A stretch of 64,000 nucleotides of DNA from Saprospiraceae bacterium. GTDB taxonomy: Bacteria > Bacteroidota > Bacteroidia > Chitinophagales > Saprospiraceae. The notes beneath the pieces were generated by a model that worked only from the letters and a program-made list of their open reading frames with translations, was not told the origin of the DNA and made no database searches. The stretch lies in the NCBI GenBank assembly GCA_016715105.1, contig JADKBO010000015.1, forward strand, positions 100,023-164,022. The letters are read 5' to 3'. Positions 9,532-18,534 of the stretch are shown in pieces; within the stretch, counting starts at the first letter, position 1, and each line of letters starts with the position of its first letter. The position numbers and the translations under genes were made by a program.

Positions 9532-10434
9532 ATGAAAAAAAGACCCTTAATCAGTTTTGATTGGGCGCTCAAAAGGCTCCTCAGACAAAAAGCGAACTTT
9601 GGAATTCTGGAAGGATTCCTATCCACTTTACTCAAAAAAGACATTACCATCATCAGTTTACCAGAATCAGAGTCAAATGCTGTTGATCTACAAAACAAGA
9701 TCAATAAAGTGGATTTGCTGTGTGAGAATGAGTTTAAAGAACTGATGCTCATTGAGTTGCAATACAACAGTGAAATTGATTACTTTCATAGAATGTTGTT
9801 TGGTACATCCAAAATAATTACAGATTATATGAAGGAAGGGCTTGGCTACCAAGAAGTTAAAAAAGTTTATTCCATTAATATTGTGTATTTTGATTTGGGT
9901 CATGGTACTGACTATGTGTATCATGGCAGTACACATTTTAATGGAATTCATGACCAAGATTCCTTACAACTTACCTTAAATCAAAGGAACTTATTTAAAA
10001 TACAGGATGTTTCTGGCATATATCCTGAATATTATATTCTAAAAGTCAATAGATTTAATGATATTGCAAAGGATAGTTTAGACGAATGGATTTATTATTT
10101 AAAGCACAATGAATTGCCAAAATCTTATCATGCAAAAGGTTTGAATATGGTTTCTGAGAAACTTAAATACGATAAAATGGAAAAGGAGGCAAAACTGCAA
10201 TATGATGCACACCAAAAGGAGCTTGCGATTTCTTACAGCGTAATTGAAACTGCCAAATATGAAGGAAAAGCTGAAGGAAAAGCTGAAGGAAAAGCCGAAG
10301 GTAAGGATGAAGGGTTTGCTGAAGCTGCAGTCAAATTTTATGACAACGGTGTTGACATAACTTTCATTGCTAAAAATCTTTCCATTTCAGAAGATGCTTT
10401 GATTGCTATTTTAAAAAAAGCTGGAAGACTTTAG
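9532..10434 (+). CDS. Rpn-family PD-(D/E)XK nuclease (putative transposase-like)
   Basis: A 300-residue protein of the Rpn/PDDEXK_2 group, recombination-promoting DNA nucleases that resemble transposases but are not in insertion sequences. The N-terminal ISFDWALKRLLRQ and the nuclease core KVDLLCENEFKELMLIELQYN (Asp61, Glu75, Gln77 in the D...ExQ pattern) are typical, as is FHRMLFGTSKIITDYM. The C-terminal 85 residues, from an internal Met at codon 216 (nt 10177), form a charged segment with a four-fold EGKA repeat and a short helical end (FIAKNLSISEDALIAILKKAGRL). That whole tail is repeated as a separate gene immediately downstream. No inverted repeats flank the gene. Confidence 0.87.
   Translation: MKKRPLISFDWALKRLLRQKANFGILEGFLSTLLKKDITIISLPESESNAVDLQNKINKVDLLCENEFKELMLIELQYNSEIDYFHRMLFGTSKIITDYMKEGLGYQEVKKVYSINIVYFDLGHGTDYVYHGSTHFNGIHDQDSLQLTLNQRNLFKIQDVSGIYPEYYILKVNRFNDIAKDSLDEWIYYLKHNELPKSYHAKGLNMVSEKLKYDKMEKEAKLQYDAHQKELAISYSVIETAKYEGKAEGKAEGKAEGKDEGFAEAAVKFYDNGVDITFIAKNLSISEDALIAILKKAGRL
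10261..10308 (+). repeat. 12-bp in-frame tandem repeat inside the Rpn gene
   Basis: Four 12-bp units, the first two identical (GAAGGAAAAGCT) and the last two diverged, encode EGKA-type tetrapeptides. The downstream tail copy has a single unit. The 36-bp length difference between the two tails equals exactly three units, a sign of slippage. Confidence 0.85.
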
Positions 10435-10465
10435 TCATTTGTATTTCTTATAATATTAATGGAAA

Positions 10466-10687
10466 ATGGAAAAGGAGGCAAAACTGCAATATGATGCAAA
10501 CCAAAAGGAGCTTGCAATTTTTAACAGCGTGATTGCAACTGCCAAATATGAAGGAAAAGCTGAAGGCTTTGCTGAAGCTGCAGTCAAATTTTATGACAAC
10601 GGGGTTGACATTACTTTCATTGCTAAAAATCTTTCCATTTCAGAAGATGAGTTAATTGACAGTCTGAAAAAGGCAGGAAGATTGTAG
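10466..10687 (+). CDS. Stand-alone copy of the Rpn C-terminal tail, 73 residues
   Basis: An intact 73-residue ORF starting 31 bp after the Rpn gene. It aligns end to end with the last 85 codons of that gene: same start MEKEAKLQYDA, same end KKAGRL, with the only length difference being three EGKA units. Changes such as SYSVIETAK to FNSVIATAK, and ALIAILKK to ELIDSLKK, keep the frame open, which suggests selection. It lacks the nuclease core. In E. coli, small C-terminal Rpn proteins made from internal starts are reported to inhibit the full-length nuclease; this gene could be a separately encoded equivalent (inference). The alternative is a neutral 3' duplication. Confidence 0.7.
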   Translation: MEKEAKLQYDANQKELAIFNSVIATAKYEGKAEGFAEAAVKFYDNGVDITFIAKNLSISEDELIDSLKKAGRL

Positions 10688-10740
10688 TCTCCTTAAGCTC
10701 CCCAAATTTTATAATGTTAGGCAGATAAAAAAAACAATTT

Positions 10741-11175
10741 CTAAGAATCTGGAATTTCTGGTTTCTGTCGTGTTTTCTTTATTTCCGTCTTCACAGCTTT
10801 CTCTTTTTTTCTCGCAGCTACCACAGTATTTGGAACTCTGGTTGGTTTTCTAACTTTTGGTGGTGTAAAAAATGGTTTCAAAAAATTAACAAGTCTGGTA
10901 ATTGATTCTTTTTTATTTTTTTCTTGTGACCTAAATGTGATCGCCTGTATGATCAAAACCCCATCCTTGGATATTCTACCATCACTAGATTTCAAAATGT
11001 CTTCTTTAATCACAGGTGGTAAGGATGACTTGTTAATATCAAATCTCAATTCCACACCTGTCTCTACTTTATTGACGTTTTGACCACCAGGCCCACTCGA
11101 CCTGATTGGTTTTTGATCTATTTCTTGTTTTGGCAAATCAAAATAGTTGCCTATTGCTATTGTATTTTCATTCAT
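10741..11175 (-). CDS. arfB: Alternative ribosome-rescue factor ArfB (peptidyl-tRNA hydrolase)
   Basis: A 144-residue release-factor-like hydrolase. The catalytic GGQ (residues 30-32) sits in RSSGPGGQNVNKVETGVELRFD, and the basic tail from about residue 110 (KVRKPTRVP...KKTRQKP) is the mRNA-channel anchor that distinguishes ArfB from true release factors. It frees peptides from ribosomes stalled without a stop codon. It is convergent with the Rpn pair and separated from the porin gene by a hairpin. Confidence 0.92.
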   Translation of the reverse strand: MNENTIAIGNYFDLPKQEIDQKPIRSSGPGGQNVNKVETGVELRFDINKSSLPPVIKEDILKSSDGRISKDGVLIIQAITFRSQEKNKKESITRLVNFLKPFFTPPKVRKPTRVPNTVVAARKKEKAVKTEIKKTRQKPEIPDS

Positions 11176-11228
11176 ACCAAGGCAAACACATTGCTTTTTG
11201 AAAAAATTCCAAAATGGTAAAATATTAG

Positions 11229-11259
11229 ATGACTTTTCCCTCTTTATCGGAAAAAGTCA
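11229..11259 (-). terminator. Hairpin after the porin-like gene
   Basis: GACTTTTCC (11231-11239) pairs with GGAAAAAGTC (11249-11258) with one bulged A and a 9-nt loop. It lies between the porin stop and the arfB start on the minus strand and may end the porin transcript; it has no strong T tract. Confidence 0.4.
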
Positions 11260-11282
11260 CCCAATTTTTATAGCTAAAAGCA

Positions 11283-12653
11283 TTAAATAGATATTTGATA
11301 TTGCAGCGTCACACTATTTTTCCTACTGCCTTTTTCGACATCACTGGAGGTCTGTATAAACGTAGGCCGATTTTGCCAATTGAGTGTCAGTTTGGCCTTA
11401 TGACCATTAAATAACACGTTTATACCTGCATCAGTTACCAATACCGGCAAGTCTGATAAACGATCAAATTTGGAAAAAATGGTTGAAAAATAGGGCATGA
11501 ATCTGGTTTCCGTGTTTGTACTCTTAGGTAATAAATAACCTACCTGACCATACACTGAATTGCCAGTGCCAAACATTGGAAAACTATTCCCAAAGGTTGG
11601 TCCTTGACCTTTCAATCCCATTGTAAAATCAGGTGCACTGCCATTTGCTGGATTCATAATTCCATTGTATCTTAAATAATTACTTCCATAGTTGGTATTG
11701 AAGTATCCAAGATAAGCGGAGATTGCACTACCTTTTTCTTTATTGATAGGCATATCCAAAAATGATTCTACAGCGAAATGTCTCATGGGTTGATAAATGG
11801 TGTCATTTTGGGCATTTTGAAGCCACATTGCTTTGTTTTGTTGTATAAACCCCACCGCAATGTTAAAGACTTTTTTAGCTCCTAAATATGTGCCCGGCAT
11901 AAAGGGTGTATTGTGTCCTTCATGCTCAAAAAATTGCCACATCAAATATGCTTGATACTGCTTACGATGTCCAATTGGTGAAAAGTTGGCAAAATTTGCG
12001 ATTGGTTGTGGTGCAGCGCCGCTCGAAGTAATGGGGAACGGATCTGTAAATGACAATCGATAATCTAGGTGGCCAATTTGACCTCGGGCATAAAGGCTCA
12101 ATTTACGGCTAAATTCATCGGTTTGGTCTACTGTAGATTGGGCAAATACAGGTACATCCATTGTCATAATGGTACCAATACTTGGTTGAGAAAACCTTGA
12201 CAGTCCGTTATTAATTGTCAATCCTCCCCCCAACTTCAATTCATTATTTGTTGTTAATTTATACTCACACAAGGCATCATGGATGAATGAATTTAGTTTG
12301 CGATTTCCTTGATTACTGTTGAACTGAGCGTTGAAATTATTCATTCCGAACTGAGCGTAAAAAAACACTTTGTCCGTAATTTGTCCCAATATTTGAAATC
12401 TCGTCCTACGCAATCCTATATCTAAGGTATGAGCTTGTTTTTCACTTTCTACTGTGGTGCCCGCATTGCTTTGATTATATCTCAACCACGTTTGATTGAG
12501 TAAAGTAAATTGAATGTAGTGAGTACCTTCAGGATTAATCAGGTACTTGATGTCTTTTTTATCTTGACCATTTGCTTTAATTAAAACAAATGATAAAAAG
12601 AATAGAATCGTAATGGATTTATATTTTTGAATGCAATTGATTGAATGATTCAT
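11283..12653 (-). CDS. Porin-like outer-membrane beta-barrel protein
   Basis: A 456-residue protein with a signal peptide ending IKANGQ and then alternating amphipathic strands rich in aromatic residues, ending in a C-terminal strand VTLQYQISI, as expected for an outer-membrane barrel. The stretch HTLDIGLRRTRFQILGQITDKVFFYAQFG resembles phosphate-selective porin O/P-like proteins of Bacteroidota. The solute is unknown. It is followed by a possible terminator and preceded by a small secreted protein in the same direction. Confidence 0.7.
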   Translation of the reverse strand: MNHSINCIQKYKSITILFFLSFVLIKANGQDKKDIKYLINPEGTHYIQFTLLNQTWLRYNQSNAGTTVESEKQAHTLDIGLRRTRFQILGQITDKVFFYAQFGMNNFNAQFNSNQGNRKLNSFIHDALCEYKLTTNNELKLGGGLTINNGLSRFSQPSIGTIMTMDVPVFAQSTVDQTDEFSRKLSLYARGQIGHLDYRLSFTDPFPITSSGAAPQPIANFANFSPIGHRKQYQAYLMWQFFEHEGHNTPFMPGTYLGAKKVFNIAVGFIQQNKAMWLQNAQNDTIYQPMRHFAVESFLDMPINKEKGSAISAYLGYFNTNYGSNYLRYNGIMNPANGSAPDFTMGLKGQGPTFGNSFPMFGTGNSVYGQVGYLLPKSTNTETRFMPYFSTIFSKFDRLSDLPVLVTDAGINVLFNGHKAKLTLNWQNRPTFIQTSSDVEKGSRKNSVTLQYQISI

Positions 12654-12711
12654 AATAGTTAAACTTTAAAAAGAAACTCCAAAAATGTTGAATTATGATG
12701 AAATAATTGAT

Positions 12712-13095
12712 TTAACAAAACACTTTCAAAGATCCAAAAACTATGTATAAGGGTAATGAATGTTCAGGAATTTCTTGAAAAAATGACTTTGTGCATTGCT
12801 GATCTTGCTCTGATATTTTCAAAAATCCGCATGTAACTTGAAAGCCATTGCCGCTAGTTTTTGATGATTTTATTAACTCAGTTTCTTTGGGCTCGTTTTC
12901 TTCAATTTCAACTTCTTCAAAATATAATTTTCGTAACCCTCTATTTACCAATACATTACAAGAACCTACTGTTGAGGGATTTATTAATGTATTGAAAACA
13001 ACTGTACCATTATTGACGTTTTGACTGTGCTCTTCATTAGTTGAAAAGAGCCACATTATGGTAAGAATCGATATGTAAAATATACCTCTGATCAA
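12712..13095 (-). CDS. Hypothetical exported protein, 127 residues
   Basis: A hydrophobic N-terminus (MIRGIFYISILTIMWLF) suggests export or a membrane anchor. The rest has five cysteines (one in GSCNVLV, then CGFLK, QQCTK and a C-terminal KVFC) and an acidic middle (EVEIEENEPKETE). I do not recognise a family. It lies 58 bp upstream of the porin-like gene on the same strand and may be co-transcribed. The cysteines could form disulphides in the periplasm. Confidence 0.5.
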   Translation of the reverse strand: MIRGIFYISILTIMWLFSTNEEHSQNVNNGTVVFNTLINPSTVGSCNVLVNRGLRKLYFEEVEIEENEPKETELIKSSKTSGNGFQVTCGFLKISEQDQQCTKSFFQEIPEHSLPLYIVFGSLKVFC

Positions 13096-13326
13096 TATTT
13101 ATAAATTACGAGATACTCAATTAATCGCAAAAAGTAAATATACGATCAATCGTTTTCAAGCATTTCAATTGGAATAAACTTCTTATTTAGATAATGGCTA
13201 AATACCAAAATAAAAGTATTACGAATGTACGGTTATGCAACTTTCTATTGCAATATTAACAAATCATTATTGATTCAAATATTACCGCAAGATGGCTTCT
13301 AAATCTAGATCTAATATAATTTCCAA

Positions 13327-15648
13327 TTAATTGATAAGTTCAAATTCTCCTGAAATCAAATCCCTAGAATTACCACCCACATAAACTTTAAATTTACCAG
13401 ATTCAGATTTAAACTCCAATTTGGAATTGTAAAACTTCAGCATTTCTTCGCTGATTTCAAATTTCACGATTTTACTTTCTCCAGGCGCCAGACTCACTTT
13501 ACTAAATCCTTTCAATTCCTTTAATGGTCTACTGATGGAGCCTACCACGTCTTGGATGTACAACTGTGCAGTTTCTGTTCCAGCTTTTTTTCCTGTGTTT
13601 TTGATGGAAAACGAAACGAGAATTTTATCTGAAGGTCTCATCGTATGGCCCGACATCGAGAGGTTAGAATATTCAAAATTGGTGTAGGTCAAACCATATC
13701 CAAAAGGATATAATGGAGCATTTGGTATATCCAGGTAATTGGACATAAATTTGGAAGCTTCCTGCCCACCATAAGGCCTACCTGTATTGAGCATGCTATG
13801 GTATACAGGTATTTGTCCCTCTGCTACTGGAAACGAAGTAGTCAATTTACCACTTGGGGAAACATCACCAAATAAAACATCTGCGACTGCATTTCCGCCT
13901 TCAGTGCCGCCAAACCAGACATCCAATATGGCGTCCATTGCTTTATCTTCCCAATTGAGTATCATTGGCCTACCATTATAAAGGACCAACACAATGGGTT
14001 TACCCACTGATTTTAGTTTTTCTAAAAGTTTTCTTTGATTCGATTGTAGACCGATATGTGCCATACTACTCGCTTCCCCAGTCATATCGGCAGCTTCTCC
14101 CATCACGGCGATGATTACATCAGATTGTTTGGCCACTTCATAGGCCTCCTCCAACAGTTGTTCTGGGCTTTTGGAATCTATGGTAATTTCTTCGCCAAAA
14201 ACATTAACTTTTTTGACAAAAATGGGGTCATCACTGATGTTGGCACCTTTTGCATAATTGATTTGAGCCTTCCCCCCAGTCACAGATTTAATGCCCTCCA
14301 ATACTGTCACAGATTTCTCTGGATCACCAGACACACTCCAAGTACCCAACATATTCCTGCGACTATCGGCAAGTGGTCCAATAACTGCTATTTTACCAGA
14401 TTTCTGTAAAGGCAAAATATCTCCATCGTTTTTCAACAAAACAAAAGACGCAGCAGCAGTTTTTCTAGCTTGATTTCTATTTGCTGCAGACAATATTTCT
14501 GTTTCTCCTCTTTTTTCGTCACAATATTTATAAGGATCATCTAGCAATCCCATTTGTTCCTTCGCTCTCAAAATCCTGCTGCAAGCAAGATTGATTTCTG
14601 CTTCAGTAACTAGTCCAGCATCCAATGACTTTTTAAGAGTATTCAGAAAACCTTCGCCAACCATGTCCATGTCAACCCCAGCTTTTAAAGATCTAGCTGA
14701 TACTGTCTGTAGGTCACCGATTCCATGTGCAATCATTTCATTTATTGCTGTATAATCAGTTACAACTAATCCATCAAAACCCCATTGCTTTCTAAGTACA
14801 TCGGTAAATAGGTAATCACTGGCCGTTGCTGGCACATAATCTATCACATTGAATGAAGTCATGACACTTCCCACACCTGCATCAATGGCTGCTTTATAGG
14901 GAGGTAGGTATTCATTGTGCATACGCACTTTGCTCATATCTACTGTCGCATAATCTCTGCCACCCTCTGCAGCTCCATAAAGTGCAAAATGTTTCACACA
15001 AGCGATCATGGTAGTGGGATCAGCCAAGTTGGTACCTTGATAACCTCGGACCATTGCTTTGGCGATTGCTGCACCTAAAAAAGGATCTTCGCCCGAACCT
15101 TCAGATATCCTACCCCATCGAGGATCTCTAGCTACATCTACCATCGGTGAAAAGGTCCATGAAAGTCCGTCTGCTGTGGCTTCTCTGGCTGCTGTTCTAG
15201 CGCTTTGCTCGATCAAATCCATATCCCATGTGCACGACAATCCCAGTGGAATTGGGAAAATGGTTTGATGGCCGTGAATTACGTCCATACCTACTAGTAG
15301 AGGAATACCCAATCGACTTTGTTTTACGGCAATTTCTTGCGCTTGTCTTACTTTGGCAGCTCCACGAATGCCAAAAATGCCACCAACTTTGCCATCTTTG
15401 ATTTTTTGTTCTACATCTGTACTGACCACAGCACCTGTAACTACTCCTCCAGGTGTAAGCAGATTGAGTTGTCCAATTTTTTCTTCAATGGTCATTTTGG
15501 CGAGTAATGCTTTGACCCTCGGTGAAAAATTTTCTGATGACGATACTGATTGAGTTGTTTTAGCTGTAGCCAAATTGCTTTGACTTTTACAAGAAAATAC
15601 AATTAAGGCTGTAACCACGATGATGGTAGTAAAATAGATATGTTTCAT
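13327..15648 (-). CDS. bglX: GH3 beta-glucosidase, BglX type, lipoprotein
   Basis: A 773-residue GH3 enzyme. A lipoprotein signal ends LIVFSC. The (beta/alpha)8 domain holds the nucleophile Asp in GFDGLVVTDY (around residue 300) and the substrate-binding KHF (IACVKHFALYG). The second domain contains VIAVMGEAADMTGEASS, and a fibronectin-III-like domain closes the protein (about 690-773). It removes terminal glucose from beta-gluco-oligosaccharides in the periplasm. It is the last gene of the glucan locus, 3 bp from the preceding gene, so it probably processes the oligosaccharides released by the two GH144 enzymes. Confidence 0.93.
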   Translation of the reverse strand: MKHIYFTTIIVVTALIVFSCKSQSNLATAKTTQSVSSSENFSPRVKALLAKMTIEEKIGQLNLLTPGGVVTGAVVSTDVEQKIKDGKVGGIFGIRGAAKVRQAQEIAVKQSRLGIPLLVGMDVIHGHQTIFPIPLGLSCTWDMDLIEQSARTAAREATADGLSWTFSPMVDVARDPRWGRISEGSGEDPFLGAAIAKAMVRGYQGTNLADPTTMIACVKHFALYGAAEGGRDYATVDMSKVRMHNEYLPPYKAAIDAGVGSVMTSFNVIDYVPATASDYLFTDVLRKQWGFDGLVVTDYTAINEMIAHGIGDLQTVSARSLKAGVDMDMVGEGFLNTLKKSLDAGLVTEAEINLACSRILRAKEQMGLLDDPYKYCDEKRGETEILSAANRNQARKTAAASFVLLKNDGDILPLQKSGKIAVIGPLADSRRNMLGTWSVSGDPEKSVTVLEGIKSVTGGKAQINYAKGANISDDPIFVKKVNVFGEEITIDSKSPEQLLEEAYEVAKQSDVIIAVMGEAADMTGEASSMAHIGLQSNQRKLLEKLKSVGKPIVLVLYNGRPMILNWEDKAMDAILDVWFGGTEGGNAVADVLFGDVSPSGKLTTSFPVAEGQIPVYHSMLNTGRPYGGQEASKFMSNYLDIPNAPLYPFGYGLTYTNFEYSNLSMSGHTMRPSDKILVSFSIKNTGKKAGTETAQLYIQDVVGSISRPLKELKGFSKVSLAPGESKIVKFEISEEMLKFYNSKLEFKSESGKFKVYVGGNSRDLISGEFELIN

Positions 15649-15651
15649 TTT

Positions 15652-17202
15652 TTAATTATTCATTCTTTTTTTTTTGGAAAAAGTCCATTTCAGAAAATTT
15701 GGTTCTTCGAATGCATTGACCCAAGAATTGTGACCAACTCCTTCATAAATATTGATGCGTGCAGTACCGCCCGATTTTTGCACACTTTCCAACATAGACA
15801 TGCTGTGGTAAATTGGTACAGTCGTATCTTTTGTTCCGTGGAATGTCCAAATTGGAATACCTCGCATCAATGGTGCTTTTTTAGTAAATCCTCCTCCGCA
15901 TATGGGAAGAGCGGCTGCAATTTTCTGTGGCATTCTCCAAAGTAATTCCCACGTACCCATTCCGCCCATGGAAAGACCTGTGACATAAAATCTGGAAGGA
16001 TCAATATAATTTTTAGAAAGCTCTTCATTGACCAGACTCATTACAAGGGCAAGGCTTTTAGTAGGTTCTGGTCTGTCCAAAAATTCAAAATTTAATCTTC
16101 CGTTGTTTTCTGTTCTATTGACACTTGCCCAATAATCGTTTGTGGGACATTGAGGTGCAATGACTATCGCAGGATATTTTTCAATGGAGTCCAGAAACAA
16201 GCGGCCCCCATGAACTAGTTGTTTGACGTTGTCATTTCCTCGTTCTCCTGCACCATGCAGCAAGAGCAAAAGAGGGTATTTTTTATTTTTATCGAATTGT
16301 GGCGGGTAAAGTATTCTGTAATTCAAAGTATCCACACCAGATACAAATTGCTTTGGTTCATAGGCATTTATGGTCTTCAAAATTCCAACAACCGGGAAAT
16401 GATCAGACACTTGTCTACCGTCAGAAGTTTTTATTTCTTCACTTTTATATTTATACGGAAACCAATGAAATCTATCATAATAGATGTAGTCAATTCTTTG
16501 GGTAAAGCTGGTATCAGTTTTGAATCCATTGAATGTTCCAACATATTGCTCTTGAGGCTCTTTTACATTGTTTCTTAAATCCGTAAGACCTTGTGTAATG
16601 CTTTTGTACAATTCATCATCAGGAGCAAAATTGAAGTCTCCCATTAAAATGCAAGGAAACTTGGTTGAATATCTAGCAACATGTTCTTTCAACAAAATAA
16701 CGCTATTCTTTCTCGCCTCCACTCCCATGTGATCAAGATGCGTATTGCTTACCACAATTGTGTCCCCTTTTTGATCAACAAATAAGCCAAAAGTACATAC
16801 ACGATGGTATGATGCATCCCAACCTTTTGAGATTAGGGCTGGCGTCTCTGACAACCAAAAAGTACTGTCTTTAATACATTTCCACTTTGACTGATCATAA
16901 AAAATGGAGGAAAATTCGCCCTTAGTTTTTCCGTCTTCTCGACCTACTCCAATAGGTTTATAAGCAGTTAATTTTTCTTGTAAATAAAGATGCTGATTGC
17001 TTAGTGCTTCCTGAACTCCTAAAAAATCTGGTTTTTCGCCAAGGACATAATTTACCAAGTCTTCTTTGCGATACTCCCAATTATCTGCTCCGTCGCCCTT
17101 GTGATCCAGTCTGATGTTATACGTCATTACTTTTACCTCTTGAGCAGAGGTTGCGCAGACCAAAAAAAGGCAGAGAATCGTGTAAGTGTAGCTCAACTTC
17201 AT
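15652..17202 (-). CDS. Fusion: endonuclease/exonuclease/phosphatase-fold domain plus serine esterase
   Basis: A 516-residue secreted two-domain protein with a signal peptide (ends CATSAQ). Residues about 22-285 form an EEP (DNase I-like) domain: MTYNIRLD, VQEAL with the metal Glu, MGDFNF, QRIDYIYY and SDHFPV. Residues about 295-516 form an alpha/beta-hydrolase of the PHB-depolymerase/phospholipase type: oxyanion region LLLLLHGAGERG, nucleophile TGLSMGGMG, acid GTKDTTVP and histidine GVGHNSW. Both active sites look intact. Within a glucan locus it more likely removes phospho- or acyl groups from a decorated glycan than cuts DNA (inference). It is the penultimate gene of the operon. Confidence 0.85.
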   Translation of the reverse strand: MKLSYTYTILCLFLVCATSAQEVKVMTYNIRLDHKGDGADNWEYRKEDLVNYVLGEKPDFLGVQEALSNQHLYLQEKLTAYKPIGVGREDGKTKGEFSSIFYDQSKWKCIKDSTFWLSETPALISKGWDASYHRVCTFGLFVDQKGDTIVVSNTHLDHMGVEARKNSVILLKEHVARYSTKFPCILMGDFNFAPDDELYKSITQGLTDLRNNVKEPQEQYVGTFNGFKTDTSFTQRIDYIYYDRFHWFPYKYKSEEIKTSDGRQVSDHFPVVGILKTINAYEPKQFVSGVDTLNYRILYPPQFDKNKKYPLLLLLHGAGERGNDNVKQLVHGGRLFLDSIEKYPAIVIAPQCPTNDYWASVNRTENNGRLNFEFLDRPEPTKSLALVMSLVNEELSKNYIDPSRFYVTGLSMGGMGTWELLWRMPQKIAAALPICGGGFTKKAPLMRGIPIWTFHGTKDTTVPIYHSMSMLESVQKSGGTARINIYEGVGHNSWVNAFEEPNFLKWTFSKKKRMNN

Positions 17203-17204
17203 AA

Positions 17205-18524
17205 TTATATTTTTGAAAAGCCAAGAGATTGAAGCCCTTTACTGACTTCCGGAGCACCCATGAAAAGTTTCCATAACAAACCAGAGCGATGGTTTTCTAT
17301 CATGACAACAATAGGCAATTGATCTATGGCCAAATAATGTGGCTTCATCCATTTTGATTGGAATGAAAAAGCATCATACGGACCATAAATGCCAATTTTG
17401 TCTTTTTGCTCGTGATACAAAAATTTCAAAAACTTCATACTTTCTTCTGGTGTATAAGGAAAAGAAGACAACGCAGCAGTTGGTGAGATGACACCCAAAT
17501 CTTCTTGTGGATTGTGCCCTGCATATCCAACGGTGGAGTAACTTGAAGTAAGTCCCCAACACTTTTCAGAGTATCCTTCATATTCAAATGGATTGATGAC
17601 GCTGTGTTGATAGTGGATCAAAGCATGGTTGCGATTGACTTGCCAGAAATCTGCGTATTTGTCTTTAAGGTTGCGTGGATCGAGACCAAGGTAAGAATAA
17701 TGCGCCCAAAAAAGTGGTCCTACAACTTTGTCATCAGAATCAAAATGATCGAGAATGGATGGAATGCCATATAATTTTGCATCGGAAACGATTGCACCGC
17801 CCCTCATAAAACCTTCATGGTAAGCGGCTGGGTCTACAGGATACGTAGGAGAGGAAGCCCCGAGCACATACATAATGAGACATTCGTTGTATCCTTTTAC
17901 TGCAAAATTCATTTTCCAACCATGGTTGGGTGACCAATGCCAATACATTACTTTTTCGCCGCCTTTTGTGTAGAAATTCCAGTCAATTCCTTTCCATAAA
18001 ACATCCATTTTATTGGCCAAGGCAATCTCTTTTCCATTTCCTTTTTTGAAATACTCTCGAGCAGCAATAAGTCCTTGAGCCAAATATGCAGTTTCGACCA
18101 GATCACCCCCATCATCAAATTTGCTGAATGGTTTGGTTTTACCATTGGCATACATCCAGTGAGACCAAACTCCATGATATCTATCTGCCTTTTCGAGCCA
18201 ATCGACAAGTTTTATCAATCTTTCAACACCAGCTTCACGTGTTATAAATTTTCGTTCAATGCCTACCAGGATGGCCATAATTCCAAATCCAGTTCCTCCA
18301 GAAGTAACCACATCTTGGTCTTGCTCTGGGTAATCGCCATCGGTATGGATTCGTTCTCGAGCTCCACCAGATAATGTCTCACCGCCCAACCACATATAGT
18401 TGAAACAATCCTTCTGAACTTGATCCAACAACAAATCATCATTGGTTTTTACAGAAGTTATTGCCGTTTGTCTTTGGCAAGAGATTAAAAAAACTAAAAA
18501 TAATATGGCAAGCGATTTATTCAT
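17205..18524 (-). CDS. GH144-type glucanase (glucoamylase-like family), lipoprotein
   Basis: A 439-residue lipoprotein (signal ends LFLVFLISC) made of one alpha/alpha-barrel domain: FNYMWLGGETLSGGARER, TSGGTGFGIMAILVGIERKFI, GVWSHWMYANGKT, YWHWSPNHGW, HYSYLGLDPRNLKDKYADFW and a C-terminal HRSGLLWKLFMGAPE. This is the 'glycoamylase' (PF10091) family, of which the Chitinophaga pinensis endo-beta-1,2-glucanase founded GH144. It lacks the N-terminal domain of its paralogue directly upstream. Stop and start of neighbours are 2 and 10 bp apart, so it is clearly in the operon. Confidence 0.88.
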   Translation of the reverse strand: MNKSLAILFLVFLISCQRQTAITSVKTNDDLLLDQVQKDCFNYMWLGGETLSGGARERIHTDGDYPEQDQDVVTSGGTGFGIMAILVGIERKFITREAGVERLIKLVDWLEKADRYHGVWSHWMYANGKTKPFSKFDDGGDLVETAYLAQGLIAAREYFKKGNGKEIALANKMDVLWKGIDWNFYTKGGEKVMYWHWSPNHGWKMNFAVKGYNECLIMYVLGASSPTYPVDPAAYHEGFMRGGAIVSDAKLYGIPSILDHFDSDDKVVGPLFWAHYSYLGLDPRNLKDKYADFWQVNRNHALIHYQHSVINPFEYEGYSEKCWGLTSSYSTVGYAGHNPQEDLGVISPTAALSSFPYTPEESMKFLKFLYHEQKDKIGIYGPYDAFSFQSKWMKPHYLAIDQLPIVVMIENHRSGLLWKLFMGAPEVSKGLQSLGFSKI

Positions 18525-18534
18525 TCTATCCCAT

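Noticed and set aside
9532..10434. Insertion sequence
   Set aside because: The Rpn nuclease resembles transposases, but there are no terminal inverted repeats or target duplications around it.
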